Source: Streptomyces maremycinicus (GTDB taxonomy: Bacteria; Actinomycetota; Actinomycetes; Streptomycetales; Streptomycetaceae). Taken from it: DNA of 64,000 nucleotides. The translations under genes and the position numbers were made by a program. Below the pieces are notes generated by a model. It saw only the letters and a program-made list of their open reading frames with translations, was not told where the DNA came from and did not search any database. Positions 27,094-39,260 of this stretch are shown here, piece after piece (the first letter of the stretch is position 1; each line of letters begins with the position of its first letter). The stretch spans positions 62,001 through 126,000 of the forward strand of contig NZ_BBYG01000016.1 in the NCBI RefSeq assembly GCF_001184025.1, written 5' to 3'.

Positions 27094-27780
27094 TCAGTGT
27101 CCACATGCCCAGGAGGCTCCGGCGGTCGCCGCCTCCGCCTGAGCCCGCAGGCCACGGACCGCCGCGGCCGGATCGTCGGCCCCGTACACGGCCGAGCCCG
27201 CCACGAAGACGTCGGCGCCCGCCTCGGCGCACCGCTCGATGGTCGAGGCCGAGACCCCGCCGTCGATCTGGAGCCACAGGTCGAGCCCGTGCTTGCTGAT
27301 CAACTCGCGGGTGCGGCGGATCTTGGGGAGCATGATGTCGAGGAAGGCCTGGCCTCCGAAGCCCGGTTCGACCGTCATGATCAGCAGCATGTCGAGTTCG
27401 GGCAGCAGGTCCTCGTACGGCTCGATGGGCGTGGCCGGCCTGAGCGCCATGGAGGCGCGGGCGCCCTTCGCCCGGATCTCGCGGGCGAGCCGCACGGGTG
27501 CGGCGGCCGCCTCGACATGGAAGGTGACGGACGAGGCACCCGCCTCGACGTACTGCGGGGCCCAGCGATCGGGGGCCTCGATCATCAGATGGCAGTCCAG
27601 CGGAGTGTCCGTCGCACGGGCCAGTGACTCTACGACCGGCACACCGAGCGTGAGGTTCGGGACGAAATGGTTGTCCATGACGTCGACATGGAGCCAGTCG
27701 GCTCCTGCGACCGCCTCCGCCTCGTCCGCGAGGCGGGCGAAGTCGGCGGACAGGATGCTGGGATTGATCTGCACGGCCAT
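27094..27780 (-). CDS. rpe: Ribulose-phosphate 3-epimerase
   Basis: The enzyme interconverts ribulose 5-phosphate and xylulose 5-phosphate in the non-oxidative pentose phosphate pathway. The 228-aa TIM barrel shows [11 protein letters not shown], the metal-binding [23 protein letters not shown] and the phosphate-loop region [12 protein letters not shown]. All expected metal and catalytic residues (histidines and aspartates) are visible. The ATG at 27780 gives the standard N-terminus [14 protein letters not shown]. It is transcribed toward the SorC regulator and is divergent from the MMPL transporter across about 160 bp. Confidence 0.96.
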   Translation of the reverse strand: MAVQINPSILSADFARLADEAEAVAGADWLHVDVMDNHFVPNLTLGVPVVESLARATDTPLDCHLMIEAPDRWAPQYVEAGASSVTFHVEAAAAPVRLAREIRAKGARASMALRPATPIEPYEDLLPELDMLLIMTVEPGFGGQAFLDIMLPKIRRTRELISKHGLDLWLQIDGGVSASTIERCAEAGADVFVAGSAVYGADDPAAAVRGLRAQAEAATAGASWACGH

Positions 27781-27941
27781 GACCCAAGCCTGCCATGCCC
27801 TTCGGGGGTTGCGGGCATCGGTCCGCTGGAGCGACGGTGGAACGTCGTCCCCGGGCCGGGCCCGGCCGAGTGCGCGACCCCCCGCGCCCCCGCGGGCACG
27901 GGGCTCCGCCGGACGTCGACCGACCGTCTTCGGGGGTGGGC

Positions 27942-30086
27942 ATGAACGGGAACCGAGGGATCGCGCATCTTGTCTGCGGGCGGCGCGCCAAGTGGCTGGT
28001 GCTGGCGCTGTGGCTGGTCGTGCTGTTCCTGACGGCGCCCTTCGCCCAGAAGCTCACCGACGCCCAGGACAACGACGCGGCCTCCTGGCTGCCGGGGTCG
28101 GCGGAGTCGACCCAGGTGCTGGAGATGTCGCAGGACTTCCGGCCCGAGCAGATCCCCGCGGTGGTCGTCTACGCCCGTGACGAGGGCCTGACGGCCGCGG
28201 ACCGGGCGCGGATCACCGAGGACGCGGCGCAGCTCAGGCGGCTCACCGACCACGGCATCCGCGGCGGCGAGACCCGGGGCCCGGTCTACGACCGACCGAC
28301 CGATCCGCGCGCCGCGCAGATCTATGTGCCGATCACCATGGACGAGAAGGGCTGGGAACGCATCGCCCCGGCCGTCGACTCGATCCGTGACGTCGTCGGC
28401 GACGGCGGCGCCGGGATGGCCGTGCACATCACCGGACCCGGCGGCACCTCCGCGGACTTCTCCGAGGCCTTCGAGGGCATCGACTCGACCCTGCTGCTGG
28501 CGGCGATGGCCGTGGTCGTCGTCATGCTCCTGGTCACCTACCGCAGCCCCACCCTGCTCGTCGTCCCGGTGCTCGCCGTGGTCGCCGCCCTGTTCACCGC
28601 GCAGGCCCTGATCTACTTCCTGGCCGAGCACGCGGGCCTGACGGTGAACGGTCAGAGCGCCGGCATCCTCACCGTGCTCGTGTTCGGCGCGGGCACCGAC
28701 TACGCCCTGCTGCTGGTGGCCCGTTACCGGGAGGAGCTGCGCCGGCACGAGGACCGGCACGAGGCGATGGCCCTGGCGCTGCACCGCGCGGGTCCCGCCG
28801 TGCTGGCCTCCGGCGCCACCGTGGTGCTGAGCATGCTGATGCTGCTGGCCGCCGAGATGAACTCCACCCGCGGGCTCGGGCCGGTCGCGGCCATCGGCGT
28901 GGCGGTGGCGCTGCTCGCGATGATGACCCTGTTCCCCGCCCTGCTGGTGATCTGCGGCCGCTGGATCTTCTGGCCGGCGATCCCGCACTTCGGCTCCGCG
29001 GACCCGACCGAGCGCGGTGTCTGGGCGCGCACGGGCCGCAGCATCGCCCGCCGCCCGCGCATGGTCTGGGCCGTGACCGCGCTGGTGCTGGCGGTGTGCT
29101 CGCTCGGCCTGATCCAGCTGCGCGCCGAGGGCATCGGCAACGCGGACGCGTTCACCGGCAAACCGGACTCGATCACCGGCCAGGAGGTGTCGGCGAAGTA
29201 CTTCCCGGCGGGCAGCGGCGACCCGTTGGTCGTCATCGCCGATCAGGCCCGGGCCGGGCAGGTGAAACTCGCGGTCGCGCGGACGGAGGGTGTCGTGCCG
29301 ACGTCCCTCGGTGTGCCGGCGGGCACCAGCCCCGTCCACGACGGCCAGGTGCTGTTCGAGGCGACGATGACCGACCCGGCCGACAGCGAGGCCGCGAAAC
29401 AGACCGTGGAGCGGGTCCGGGACGCCGTGCACGACATACCCGACGCCGACGCCCAGGTGGGCGGCGGCACGGCGGCCCTGCTCGACATGGACAAGGCCAC
29501 CACGCACGACAACCTGCTGATCATCCCGCTGGTCCTGGCCGTGGTCCTGCTCATCCTCTGCGCGCTGCTGCGCGCCCTGATCGCCCCGCTGCTGCTGGTC
29601 GGGACGGTGATCCTGTCCTTCGCGGCGGCCCTCGGCCTCAGCGCGCTCGCGTTCCGCCATCTCTTCGACTACGCGGGCGAGTCGACGGACTTCCCGCTGT
29701 TCGTCTTCGTCTTCCTGGTGGCCCTGGGCATCGACTACAACATCTTCCTGACCACCCGGATCCGCGAGGAGGCCGCCCGTCAGGGCACCCGGCAGGGCGT
29801 CGTGACCGGTCTGGCGGCCACCGGCTCGGTGATCACCTCCGCGGGCCTGGTCCTGGCCGGCACCTTCGCGGCCCTCGCCACCCTGCCCATGGTCGCCTTC
29901 GCGGAGATCGGCTTCGCGGTGGCCCTGGGCGTCCTGCTGGACACCTTCATCGTGCGGTCGGTGCTCGTCACCTCGCTCTTCCTGGACATCGGACCGAAGA
30001 TCTGGTGGCCGCACCGGCTGGCCCGGGAGAGCCACCCGCCCCTGGCGAAGGAGCCCGCACAGCCGGTCGAGAGCACCGAGACCTGA
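27942..30086 (+). CDS. MMPL/RND-family membrane transporter
   Basis: The 714-aa protein has the MmpL layout of two repeats. Each has an amphipathic start, one helix, a large extracytoplasmic loop and a five-helix bundle: [18 protein letters not shown] with [18 protein letters not shown] in the first, and [16 protein letters not shown] with [18 protein letters not shown] in the second. The GTDYALL and GIDYNIF pairs hold the Asp-Tyr proton-relay residues. Such proteins export lipids or antibiotics in streptomycetes. ATG 27942 was chosen because the basic GRRAKWL and first helix follow at once. It stands alone; a short GC hairpin (30094-30110) follows the stop. Confidence 0.9.
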   Translation: MNGNRGIAHLVCGRRAKWLVLALWLVVLFLTAPFAQKLTDAQDNDAASWLPGSAESTQVLEMSQDFRPEQIPAVVVYARDEGLTAADRARITEDAAQLRRLTDHGIRGGETRGPVYDRPTDPRAAQIYVPITMDEKGWERIAPAVDSIRDVVGDGGAGMAVHITGPGGTSADFSEAFEGIDSTLLLAAMAVVVVMLLVTYRSPTLLVVPVLAVVAALFTAQALIYFLAEHAGLTVNGQSAGILTVLVFGAGTDYALLLVARYREELRRHEDRHEAMALALHRAGPAVLASGATVVLSMLMLLAAEMNSTRGLGPVAAIGVAVALLAMMTLFPALLVICGRWIFWPAIPHFGSADPTERGVWARTGRSIARRPRMVWAVTALVLAVCSLGLIQLRAEGIGNADAFTGKPDSITGQEVSAKYFPAGSGDPLVVIADQARAGQVKLAVARTEGVVPTSLGVPAGTSPVHDGQVLFEATMTDPADSEAAKQTVERVRDAVHDIPDADAQVGGGTAALLDMDKATTHDNLLIIPLVLAVVLLILCALLRALIAPLLLVGTVILSFAAALGLSALAFRHLFDYAGESTDFPLFVFVFLVALGIDYNIFLTTRIREEAARQGTRQGVVTGLAATGSVITSAGLVLAGTFAALATLPMVAFAEIGFAVALGVLLDTFIVRSVLVTSLFLDIGPKIWWPHRLARESHPPLAKEPAQPVESTET

Positions 30087-30093
30087 GACCTCG

Positions 30094-30110
30094 GCGGGCG
30101 CAGAGCCCGC
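30094..30110 (+). terminator. Weak GC hairpin after the MMPL gene
   Basis: GCGGGC-GCAGA-GCCCGC forms a 6-bp stem eight bases after the stop codon. There is no U-tract, so termination strength is uncertain. Confidence 0.35.
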
Positions 30111-30135
30111 GGGGGCGGAATCGGCACCCTCGCCC

Positions 30136-31626
<1,491 letters not shown>

Positions 31627-31652
31627 TCCCTCGCGGACACCCCGTCCGAGCG

Positions 31653-31691
31653 GAAGGCCGGCCCCACGCCGTCGACGTGGGGCCGGCCTTC
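31653..31691. terminator. Strong bidirectional terminator hairpin between argG and rsmB
   Basis: A perfect 16-bp stem (left arm 31653-31668, right arm 31676-31691) with a 7-nt loop sits between the convergent argG and rsmB stop codons. Its arms begin GAAGGCCGGCCCC. It lacks a long U-run in either direction, as is common in streptomycetes. Confidence 0.9.
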
Positions 31692-31714
31692 TCACGTGTG
31701 CGACCGGGCGGGCC

Positions 31715-33142
31715 TCAGCCCGTCTTCCTGATCAACGCCAGGTACATGGCGTCGGTCCCGTGCAGATGCGGCCACAGCTGGACGTCGGGCCCGTCACCGA
31801 GCTCCGGTACGCCGGGCAGCAGCGGTCGCGCGTCGATCAGCTCGGCCTCGGGGTACTGCTTGAGGACGTCGGAGACGACCGCCCGGGTCTCGGCGAGGTG
31901 CGGCGAACAGGTGGCGTACCCGACGACGCCCCCGACCCGCACGGAATCCAGCGCGGTCCGCAGCAGCCCGCGCTGGAGCGGCCCGAAGCCGTCGAGGTCC
32001 TCCGGCCGGCGCCGCCAGCGCGCCTCGGGCCGCCGCCGCAGGGCGCCCAGGCCCGTGCACGGCACGTCCATCAGCACCCGGTCGAAGGAGCCGGGGCGCC
32101 ACGGCGGCCTGGTCCCGTCGGCGGCGATGACCTGGTACGGCCCGGGGTTGCCGGCCAGCGCCTTGGCGACGAGCCCCGCGCGGTGCGGCTGCTTCTCGGA
32201 GGCGAGCAGCGCGGCGCCCCGCTCGGCGGCCAGGGCGGCGAGCAGCGCGGCCTTGCCACCGGGCCCTGCGCACCCGTCCAGCCAGGTGGCGTCGGAGCCC
32301 TCCAGCGGCGCGTTGGCCAGCGCGAGCGCCACGAGCTGGCTGCCCTCGTCCTGCACCCCCGCCCGTCCGTCCCGCACGGCGTCGATGGCCCCGGGCTCGC
32401 CGCCCTCGGTGAGCCGCACGGCGTACGGCGACCAGCGCCCGGCGACCGAGGCCTCCTCCCGGAGCAGCTCCTCGGTGGTGGCCCGGCCGGGCCGGGCGAC
32501 GAGGGTCACCTCGGGCCGCTCGTTGTCGGCCGCCAGCAGCTCCTCGATGCCGGCCCGGCCGCCGCCGAGGGAGTCCCACAGCGCGGAGACCACCCAGCGC
32601 GGGTGCGAGTGGACGACGGCGAGGTGGTCCTCGGGATCGTCCTCGTAGGGCGGGGCGACCTTGTCGAGCCACTCGTCGAGATCGTGCGCCGCGACCTTGC
32701 GCAGCACGGCGTTGACGAACTTGGCGCGTCCGTCGCCGAGGACGACCCGGGCGAGCTCGACGGAGGCGGACACCGCCGCGTGGGTCGGGATGCGGGTCCC
32801 GAGCAGCTGATGCACACCGAGGCTCAGCACGTCGAGGACCGGCGGATCGACCTCGCGCAGCGGCCGGTCGACACACGCGGAGATGACGGCGTCGTACGTC
32901 CCCTGCCGGCGCAGCGTCCCGTAGACCAGCTCGGTGGCGAGGGCCGCGTCCCGTCCGTCGAACTTGTCGGGGCCCTCCTTCTCGCGCGCCTTGCGCAGCA
33001 GCGGCGGCAGCACGAGGTTGGCGTACGCGTCCCGCTCGTCCACGGCCCGCAGTGCCTCGAAGGCGAGGATGCGGACGGGGTCCTTCTGAGGCCGGCGGTA
33101 GGGCTTGCCCGGCTTGCGGGAACGGTGGGGCTGGTCGCTCAC
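31715..33142 (-). CDS. rsmB: 16S rRNA m5C967 methyltransferase (RsmB/Sun family)
   Basis: The 475-aa protein combines an N-terminal NusB-like RNA-binding domain (residues about 20-150) with a C-terminal SAM-dependent methyltransferase. WLDGCAGPGGKAALLAAL is the SAM-binding motif. DVPCTGLGALRRRPEARWR contains one of the two catalytic cysteines and GYATCSPHLAE the other. It methylates cytosine 967 (E. coli numbering) of 16S rRNA. The chosen start is GTG 33142 (VSDQPHRSRKPGKPYRRP); the extension to 33181 is not family-like. fmt lies 357 nt upstream on the same strand, separated by repeats and a polypyrimidine leader. Confidence 0.93.
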   Translation of the reverse strand: MSDQPHRSRKPGKPYRRPQKDPVRILAFEALRAVDERDAYANLVLPPLLRKAREKEGPDKFDGRDAALATELVYGTLRRQGTYDAVISACVDRPLREVDPPVLDVLSLGVHQLLGTRIPTHAAVSASVELARVVLGDGRAKFVNAVLRKVAAHDLDEWLDKVAPPYEDDPEDHLAVVHSHPRWVVSALWDSLGGGRAGIEELLAADNERPEVTLVARPGRATTEELLREEASVAGRWSPYAVRLTEGGEPGAIDAVRDGRAGVQDEGSQLVALALANAPLEGSDATWLDGCAGPGGKAALLAALAAERGAALLASEKQPHRAGLVAKALAGNPGPYQVIAADGTRPPWRPGSFDRVLMDVPCTGLGALRRRPEARWRRRPEDLDGFGPLQRGLLRTALDSVRVGGVVGYATCSPHLAETRAVVSDVLKQYPEAELIDARPLLPGVPELGDGPDVQLWPHLHGTDAMYLALIRKTG

Positions 33143-33166
33143 GAAAAGGTGCTCCGGATTGCAGAA

Positions 33167-33275
33167 GTGAGGAGGAAACAAGAGGAGGAGACAAAGGAGG
33201 TGACGAGAGGCGGAGGAGAAAGGCGGAGGAGAGAGGTGGCGGAGACGGAAAAGGAGAAAACGGGGAAAGGTGCGT
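33167..33275 (-). other. Polypyrimidine leader tract upstream of rsmB
   Basis: On the plus strand about 110 bases are almost entirely purine, with repeated GGAGGAGA and GGCGGAGGAGA words; the rsmB transcript would carry C/U-rich sequence here. It contrasts sharply with the surrounding GC-rich DNA. No gene is visible in it. It may influence transcription, mRNA structure or triplex formation; nothing in the sequence decides between these. Confidence 0.7.
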
Positions 33276-33334
33276 CAAGCCTACGCTGGGGTACGCCGGA
33301 CGGAACGCGCCGACCGGCGGCGTGCGAACGGGGA

Positions 33335-33480
33335 TGGGGCTCGCGGACGGGGCGGGCCCACGGAACCGGGCGGCGGGGCTCGCGAACGGGCGGGCCCACG
33401 GAACCGGGCGGGGGCTCGCCAGGACCGGACCCCCGGAACGGTCGGCGGGCTCGCGGACGGGCGGACCCACGGAACGGGTG
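33335..33480. repeat. Four imperfect 35-38 bp tandem repeats between fmt and rsmB
   Basis: Units begin at about 33337, 33375, 33411 and 33446 with GGGGCTCGCG and contain CCCACGGAACCGGGCGG. Units one and two are nearly identical; three and four have diverged. They lie in the 33143-33499 gap just after the fmt stop. Confidence 0.8.
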
Positions 33481-33499
33481 GGGGTTTCGTGCAGGAGCG

Positions 33500-34432
33500 T
33501 TACGCCCCGACGGTCTCGCCGTCCCCGATCCGGGCGCCCCGGGCCCAGTCGGCGGCCCGCATCGGCTTCTTGCCCTGCGCCTGCACCCACAGCAGCTCCA
33601 CCGCGTACGAGCCGGTGCCGACGTGCACGCTGTTCTTGCCGACGAGCAGCGCGCCCGGGGCGAGATCGGTCCGCTCGGGAACGGGCTGGACCTGGATGAG
33701 CTTGAGCCGCTCCCCGCGGAAGGTCGTCCAGGCGCCGGGGGCGGGGGTGCAGCCGCGCACGACCCGGTCGACCCGCAGAGCCGGGGTGGCCCAGTCGACC
33801 TGCGCGTCCTCGACGGTGATCTTCGGCGCGAGGGTGATCCCGTCACCCGGCTGCGGCACGGCCTTCAGGGTGCCGTCCTCGATCCCGTCCATGGTCGCGG
33901 CGAGCAGCCCGCTGCCGGCGAAGGCCAGCCGGGTGAGCAGGTCACCGCTGGTGTCGGTGGGCCGGATCTCCTCGGTGACGGTGCCGTACACCGGCCCCGA
34001 GTCGAGCCCCTCCTCGATGAGGAAGGTGGAGGCGCCGGTGATCTCGTCCCCCGCCATGACGGCGTGCTGCACGGGAGCGGCCCCGCGCCAGGCGGGCAGC
34101 AGCGAGAAGTGCAGGTTGACCCAGCCGTGGGCCGGGATGTCCAGCGCCACCCTGGGCAGCAGCGCACCGTAGGCGACGACGGGACAGCAGTCCGGCGCGA
34201 TCTCCCGCAACCGCTCCAGGAACTCCGGATCGCGGGGCTTGGCGGGCCGCAGGACCTCGATGCCCGCCTCCTCGGCGCGCTGCGCGACGGGAGAGGCGAT
34301 CAGCCTCCGTCCCCGGCCGGCCGGCGCGTCGGGCCGCGTGACGACGGCGGCCACCTCGTGCCGCCCGGAGGCGATCAGAGCGTCCAGGGCGGGAACGGCG
34401 ACCTCGGGGGTACCGGCGAAGACGAGCTTCAT
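33500..34432 (-). CDS. fmt: Methionyl-tRNA formyltransferase
   Basis: Fmt transfers a formyl group from 10-formyl-tetrahydrofolate to initiator Met-tRNA. The 310-aa protein has the formyltransferase domain with [20 protein letters not shown], which includes the catalytic asparagine and histidine with [25 protein letters not shown] and a C-terminal OB-fold tRNA-binding domain (from about residue 205) follow. The start is ATG 34432 ([16 protein letters not shown]); the long in-frame extension upstream is unrelated and was rejected. The stop is TAA. It precedes rsmB, with the usual order interrupted by a 357-nt repeat-bearing gap. Confidence 0.96.
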   Translation of the reverse strand: MKLVFAGTPEVAVPALDALIASGRHEVAAVVTRPDAPAGRGRRLIASPVAQRAEEAGIEVLRPAKPRDPEFLERLREIAPDCCPVVAYGALLPRVALDIPAHGWVNLHFSLLPAWRGAAPVQHAVMAGDEITGASTFLIEEGLDSGPVYGTVTEEIRPTDTSGDLLTRLAFAGSGLLAATMDGIEDGTLKAVPQPGDGITLAPKITVEDAQVDWATPALRVDRVVRGCTPAPGAWTTFRGERLKLIQVQPVPERTDLAPGALLVGKNSVHVGTGSYAVELLWVQAQGKKPMRAADWARGARIGDGETVGA

Positions 34433-34579
34433 GAGTGGGCGGGGCCTCTCGGGCGGGACGGACGGCGGGCAACGCACTAGTTTATGCCGCCCGCCGGGCG
34501 AGCCGCGGACGGGCGGGACGCCCCACGAGCCGCACCCTCGGGGGGCGTACGCATATGCCCATACGCCCCCACAGCGTGA

Positions 34580-35272
<693 letters not shown>

Positions 35273-35351
35273 CGCACCGTCCCGCACCGGGCGTCTCGCC
35301 CGCCCGTCCCCTCCCCGGTCCGCCCGCTCCCCAGCCCTTCCGCTGTCCACC

Positions 35352-35382
35352 CTGCCCTCTCGGCCCCCGCCCGGGAGGGCAG
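35352..35382. terminator. Hairpin between convergent HTH gene and priA
   Basis: CTGCCCTC and GAGGGCAG (8-bp perfect arms, 15-nt loop that can pair further) lie in the 35273-35434 gap between two convergent stop codons. It is a plausible bidirectional terminator without a U-run. The rest of the gap is pyrimidine-rich on the plus strand and holds no gene. Confidence 0.55.
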
Positions 35383-35434
35383 TCGCACACCCGGGCCTCC
35401 CCCGCCCCGCCAGCGCTGAACGCCCCCTCGCCCG

Positions 35435-37588
35435 TCAGCCGATGTCCGGGGGATCGATCCGTACCCGCACGGCCTCCTCGCCGCCCCGAGCCATCCGAGC
35501 CGCCTGCGCCGTCTTCAGGGCGGTCGCCAGCGCGGCGCCCTTCCCCGGCGGCACCCGGAGCAGCGCCCGCTCCCACTCCTCCCCGGGGGGCGGCGCCCCC
35601 GGCCGCCGAGGCCGCCCCGCCGGGCCGGCCGGCACCGGAACCGGACCCAGCAGCTGCGCCTCCGGCGGTAGTTCGACGGCCCGCAGGAACGCGGCCACGG
35701 CCTCCCCCGTCCCCGACACCGCCGCCATCCGGGACACCGGCGGAAATCCCAGCTCGGCCCGCTCGGCCAGTTCCCGCACCGCGTGCCCCACGGGATCCCA
35801 GCGCACCAGCGCCTGGACGGGCCGCAGGGTGGGCTCGGCGACGACGACCACGGTTCCCCCCTCCCCCGACGGCCGGACGAGCGCGGCGGCCGCGATCCAG
35901 CGGCGCAGCGCGTCCTCCCCGGCCCTCAGGTCGGGCCGTCCGAGCATGGCCCAGCCGTCCAGCAGCAGCGCGGCCGCGTACCCGCCCTCCGCGACCGGCT
36001 CGGCCCCGGGCGTGGACACGACGAGCGCGGGCTGCCCCGGCACGGTGTCCAGCACCTGCTCCCGCCCCGACGTCCGCACCGGCACGGCGGGAAACGCCCG
36101 GCCCAGCTCCTCGGCGGTCCGCCGCGCCCCCACCACCTGCGCCCGCAACCGGAACGAGCCGCACTCCGGACAGTGCCAGGCGCCCTCCTCACGCCCGCAC
36201 CATCCGCACCACAGCGCGCCGCCGTCCCGCGCCTCCAGCGGCCCGGAGCAGTGCCGGCACCGGGCGGCGGCCCGGCACTGCGCACACGCCATCCGCGGCA
36301 CATAGCCCCGCCGGGGCACCTGGACGAGCACCGGCCCGTGCCGCAGTCCCTCCCGGACCGCCTGCCAGGCGAGAGTGGGCAGCCGGGCGGCCCGGGCCGC
36401 CTCGTCCCGTGCGAGGTCCTGGTCGCCCACGGTGCGCACGAGCGGCGCGCTGTGCCGCACCTGTTCCCGGGCGGCGACCAGCGGTCGCGCCCATCCGCTC
36501 TCGACGAGCTGCGCGCCCTCCACGGTGCAGCTCCAACCCCCCATCAGGAAAGCGCACTTGTCCTGGGCGGCCCGCAGCAGCAGGACCTCGCGCGCATGGG
36601 GCTGCGGCGCGTGCTGTTCGCTGTGGCTGTCGTCCCCGTCGTCCCAGAGCGCGACCAGCCCGAGGTCCTGGACCGGCGCGAACATCGCGGCCCGTGTCCC
36701 GACGACCGCCCGCACGGAACCCCGTCGTACGGCGAGCCACTCCCGGTACCGCTTCTCGGGCCCTGCGTCCGCGGTGAGCAGCGCGTGCCGCCCCTCCCCC
36801 AGCAACGCCGTCAGCGCGGCGTCGACCCGGGCGGCGGCCCGTCCGTCGGGTACGACGACCAGGGCCCCGCGCCCGGAGGCGAGCGTCGCGGCGACGGCCC
36901 GCGCCAGCTCCTCGCTCCACTCGGGGCCCGGCAGCGCGTTCCACACCGCCCGGGGCGCGCCGCCGGAGGCCAGCGACTCGAGGAACGCGCCGCCGCGCTC
37001 GTAGCGGCTCCAGGACCCGGCCTCCGGCGGCGCGGGCGGTGGCAGCGGCGGCGGGGAGGGTCGCTGTTCGGCGCGTGCGTTGCGGGGCGGCACGGCCAAC
37101 TGGAGGACGTCGGCGAGGCTCCCCGCGTACCGGTCGGCGACGGCCCGCGCCAGTCCCAGCAGTTCCTCGCTCAGCACCGGCTCGGGCGACACGACCTGGG
37201 CGAGCGCCGCGAGCGGTCCGGAGTAGTCCGACGCGGCGAGCCGCTCGACGAGGAACCCGTCGATGAGCCCCCCGCCCTCGCGCCGCCCGTCGCGCACCCG
37301 TCCGCGCCCGGCACCGAACCTCACCCGCACCCGCACCCCCGGCCGGGCGTCGGCGTCCAGCTCGGCCGGCACCGCGTAGTCGAAGTACCGGTCCAGGTGC
37401 AGCACACCCTTGTCGACGAGGACCCGGGCGACCGGCAGCTCCTCGGCCAGCGCGGCCCCCCGCCAGGTCCGGGGCTTGGCCCGCGGCGCCTTGGCCTGCC
37501 GCACGCTCTCCCGGATCAGCGCGAGCTGCTCGGGCGGCGCGCCCTCCGCGGCCGCGCCCCCGTCCCCCTGCCCGTTCTCGCTGCTCAC
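35435..37588 (-). CDS. priA: Primosomal protein N' (PriA), actinobacterial form without ATPase motifs
   Basis: The 717-aa protein has the PriA layout: 3' DNA-binding domain (FDYAVPAELDADARPGVRV), a helicase-like core, and a zinc-binding insertion (CAQCRAAARCRHCSGPLE, then CGWCGREEGAWHCPECG). The Walker A position reads ALVVVPDGRAAARV with no GKT, and the Walker B position reads LVALWDDGDDSHSEQHA rather than DEEH. ATP-driven unwinding is therefore unlikely, as known for actinobacterial PriA, which probably serves as a replication-restart scaffold. I chose GTG 37588; a TTG at 37618 is an alternative and no clear ribosome site distinguishes them. metK lies upstream with a 225-nt gap. Confidence 0.9.
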   Translation of the reverse strand: MSSENGQGDGGAAAEGAPPEQLALIRESVRQAKAPRAKPRTWRGAALAEELPVARVLVDKGVLHLDRYFDYAVPAELDADARPGVRVRVRFGAGRGRVRDGRREGGGLIDGFLVERLAASDYSGPLAALAQVVSPEPVLSEELLGLARAVADRYAGSLADVLQLAVPPRNARAEQRPSPPPLPPPAPPEAGSWSRYERGGAFLESLASGGAPRAVWNALPGPEWSEELARAVAATLASGRGALVVVPDGRAAARVDAALTALLGEGRHALLTADAGPEKRYREWLAVRRGSVRAVVGTRAAMFAPVQDLGLVALWDDGDDSHSEQHAPQPHAREVLLLRAAQDKCAFLMGGWSCTVEGAQLVESGWARPLVAAREQVRHSAPLVRTVGDQDLARDEAARAARLPTLAWQAVREGLRHGPVLVQVPRRGYVPRMACAQCRAAARCRHCSGPLEARDGGALWCGWCGREEGAWHCPECGSFRLRAQVVGARRTAEELGRAFPAVPVRTSGREQVLDTVPGQPALVVSTPGAEPVAEGGYAAALLLDGWAMLGRPDLRAGEDALRRWIAAAALVRPSGEGGTVVVVAEPTLRPVQALVRWDPVGHAVRELAERAELGFPPVSRMAAVSGTGEAVAAFLRAVELPPEAQLLGPVPVPAGPAGRPRRPGAPPPGEEWERALLRVPPGKGAALATALKTAQAARMARGGEEAVRVRIDPPDIG

Positions 37589-37764
37589 GCTTGCATTTTT
37601 ACCAAACGCCACTGACAACGGTCCTCCCGCCGAAGCTCCGACGAGGACGGCATACCGGTCGCCGGTGTGTCACCGCCGCCCTGAACCCGGGGGCCGCCGT
37701 GGCCCACCCGGCGTGGATCCCGCCCGGGCCGGCCACCCGCGGCGCCTGCCCCGGCGAACGCCGA

Positions 37765-37792
37765 GGCCCGGCCTCCCCGAGGAGACCGGGCC
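37765..37792 (-). terminator. Terminator hairpin after metK
   Basis: GGCCCGG-CCTC-CCC-GAGG-AGA-CCGGGCC forms a bulged 11-bp stem located 22 bases past the metK stop codon in the direction of transcription. The rest of the gap to priA (37589-37764) shows no gene. Confidence 0.6.
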
Positions 37793-37813
37793 CACGCGTC
37801 GTTCCTGGGGGAC

Positions 37814-39022
37814 CTACAGTCCCGCGGCCTTGCGCAGCGCGTCCACGCGGTCCGTGCGCTCCCACGTGAAGTCGGGCAGCTCACGGCCGAAGTGGCCGTA
37901 CGCCGCGGTCTGGGCGTAGATCGGACGCAGCAGGTCGAGGTCGCGGATGATCGCGGCCGGGCGGAGGTCGAAGACCTCGTCGATGGCCTTCTCGATCTTC
38001 TCGGCGTCGACCTTGGCGGTACCGAAGGTCTCCACGAAGAGACCGACCGGCTCGGCCTTGCCGATCGCGTAGGCGACCTGGACCTCGCAGCGCGCGGCGA
38101 GACCCGCGGCCACCACGTTCTTCGCGACCCAGCGCATGGCGTACGCCGCCGAGCGGTCGACCTTCGACGGGTCCTTGCCCGAGAAGGCGCCGCCGCCGTG
38201 CCGGGCGAAGCCGCCGTAGGTGTCGATGATGATCTTGCGGCCGGTGAGCCCGGCGTCGCCCATCGGGCCGCCGATCTCGAAGCGGCCGGTCGGGTTCACC
38301 AGCAGGCGGTAGTTCTCGGTGTCGAGCTTGATGCCCTCGTCCAGGAGCGCCTTGAGCTCCGGCTCGACCACGAACTCGCGGATGTCCGGGGCCAGCAGGG
38401 AGTCCAGGTCGATGTCGCTCGCGTGCTGCGAGGAGACGACGACCGTGTCGAGACGCAGGGCCTTGTCGCCGTCGTACTCGATGGTGACCTGGGTCTTGCC
38501 GTCGGGGCGCAGGTAGGGGATGGTCCCGTTCTTGCGGACGTCCGACAGGCGCTTCGACAGACGGTGCGCCAGGAAGATCGGCAGCGGCATCAGGGTCGGC
38601 GTCTCGTCCGACGCGTAGCCGAACATCAGGCCCTGGTCACCGGCGCCCTGGCGGTCCAGCTCGTCCTCGTCGCCCTCGACGCGGTTCTCGTACGCCGTGT
38701 CGACACCCTGGGCGATGTCCGGGGACTGCGCGCCGATGGACACCGAGACACCGCAGGAGGCGCCGTCGAAGCCCTTCTTCGAGGAGTCGTAGCCGATCTC
38801 GAGGATCTTGTCACGTACGAGCTGGGGGATCGGCGCGTACGCCTTGGTGGTGACCTCACCGGCCACATGCACCAGACCGGTCGTGATCAGGGTCTCGACG
38901 GCGACCCGGGAGGCCGGGTCCTCGCGCAGCAGGGCATCGAGAATGGTGTCGCTGATCTGGTCAGCGATCTTGTCGGGGTGACCCTCGGTCACAGACTCCG
39001 AGGTGAACAGGCGACGGGACAC
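37814..39022 (-). CDS. metK: S-adenosylmethionine synthetase
   Basis: MetK makes SAM from methionine and ATP. The 402-aa protein shows [16 protein letters not shown] (methionine/ATP site), [12 protein letters not shown] (signature 1) and [20 protein letters not shown] (signature 2). All catalytic histidine, lysine and aspartate positions look intact. The start is GTG 39022 ([14 protein letters not shown]) behind AGGGAGCG; the upstream in-frame extension lacks family residues. In streptomycetes extra MetK stimulates antibiotic production. The 238-bp leader contains an inverted repeat but no recognisable SAM riboswitch. Confidence 0.97.
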   Translation of the reverse strand: MSRRLFTSESVTEGHPDKIADQISDTILDALLREDPASRVAVETLITTGLVHVAGEVTTKAYAPIPQLVRDKILEIGYDSSKKGFDGASCGVSVSIGAQSPDIAQGVDTAYENRVEGDEDELDRQGAGDQGLMFGYASDETPTLMPLPIFLAHRLSKRLSDVRKNGTIPYLRPDGKTQVTIEYDGDKALRLDTVVVSSQHASDIDLDSLLAPDIREFVVEPELKALLDEGIKLDTENYRLLVNPTGRFEIGGPMGDAGLTGRKIIIDTYGGFARHGGGAFSGKDPSKVDRSAAYAMRWVAKNVVAAGLAARCEVQVAYAIGKAEPVGLFVETFGTAKVDAEKIEKAIDEVFDLRPAAIIRDLDLLRPIYAQTAAYGHFGRELPDFTWERTDRVDALRKAAGL

Positions 39023-39171
39023 AACGCTCCCTGGGGTTGCAGCGGCTGCTGGCTGATCATTGGCGGACGCGACAGGAGCTGCGCCCGGCGTCGTCCGAGA
39101 ACAGTTTATCGGCGTGCCCCTCCACCGGGCCACCCGTCTCGCCTCTCGGAAGCGCTGTGACCTGCGGCACG

Positions 39172-39189
39172 GGCATTCTGCCGAATGCC
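39172..39189. promoter_or_regulatory. Inverted repeat in the metK upstream region
   Basis: GGCATTC-TGCC-GAATGCC is a perfect 7-bp inverted repeat 150 bp upstream of the metK start. It could be an operator or a hairpin ending coaBC transcription, since it lies 72 bp after the coaBC stop. The rest of 39023-39260 shows nothing recognisable. Confidence 0.4.
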
Positions 39190-39260
39190 GAGCACCGTTG
39201 GCCAGGGGCGCCACGCCGAACAGAGCGAGAGGACGGACGACGGGGAAGCGCATCAAACAG

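Noticed and set aside
31715-33181. Longer rsmB start at 33181
   Set aside because: The extra 13 residues (MFPPHFCNPEHLF) are not family-like and fall in the polypyrimidine leader; GTG 33142 gives the usual N-terminus.
35435-37588. PriA scored as a decayed helicase pseudogene
   Set aside because: Loss of Walker A/B motifs is the known normal state in actinobacteria; the zinc-binding cysteines and frame are intact.
39023-39260. SAM riboswitch upstream of metK
   Set aside because: No conserved SAM-I, SAM-II or SAM-IV core segments were recognised; only a 7-bp inverted repeat is present.
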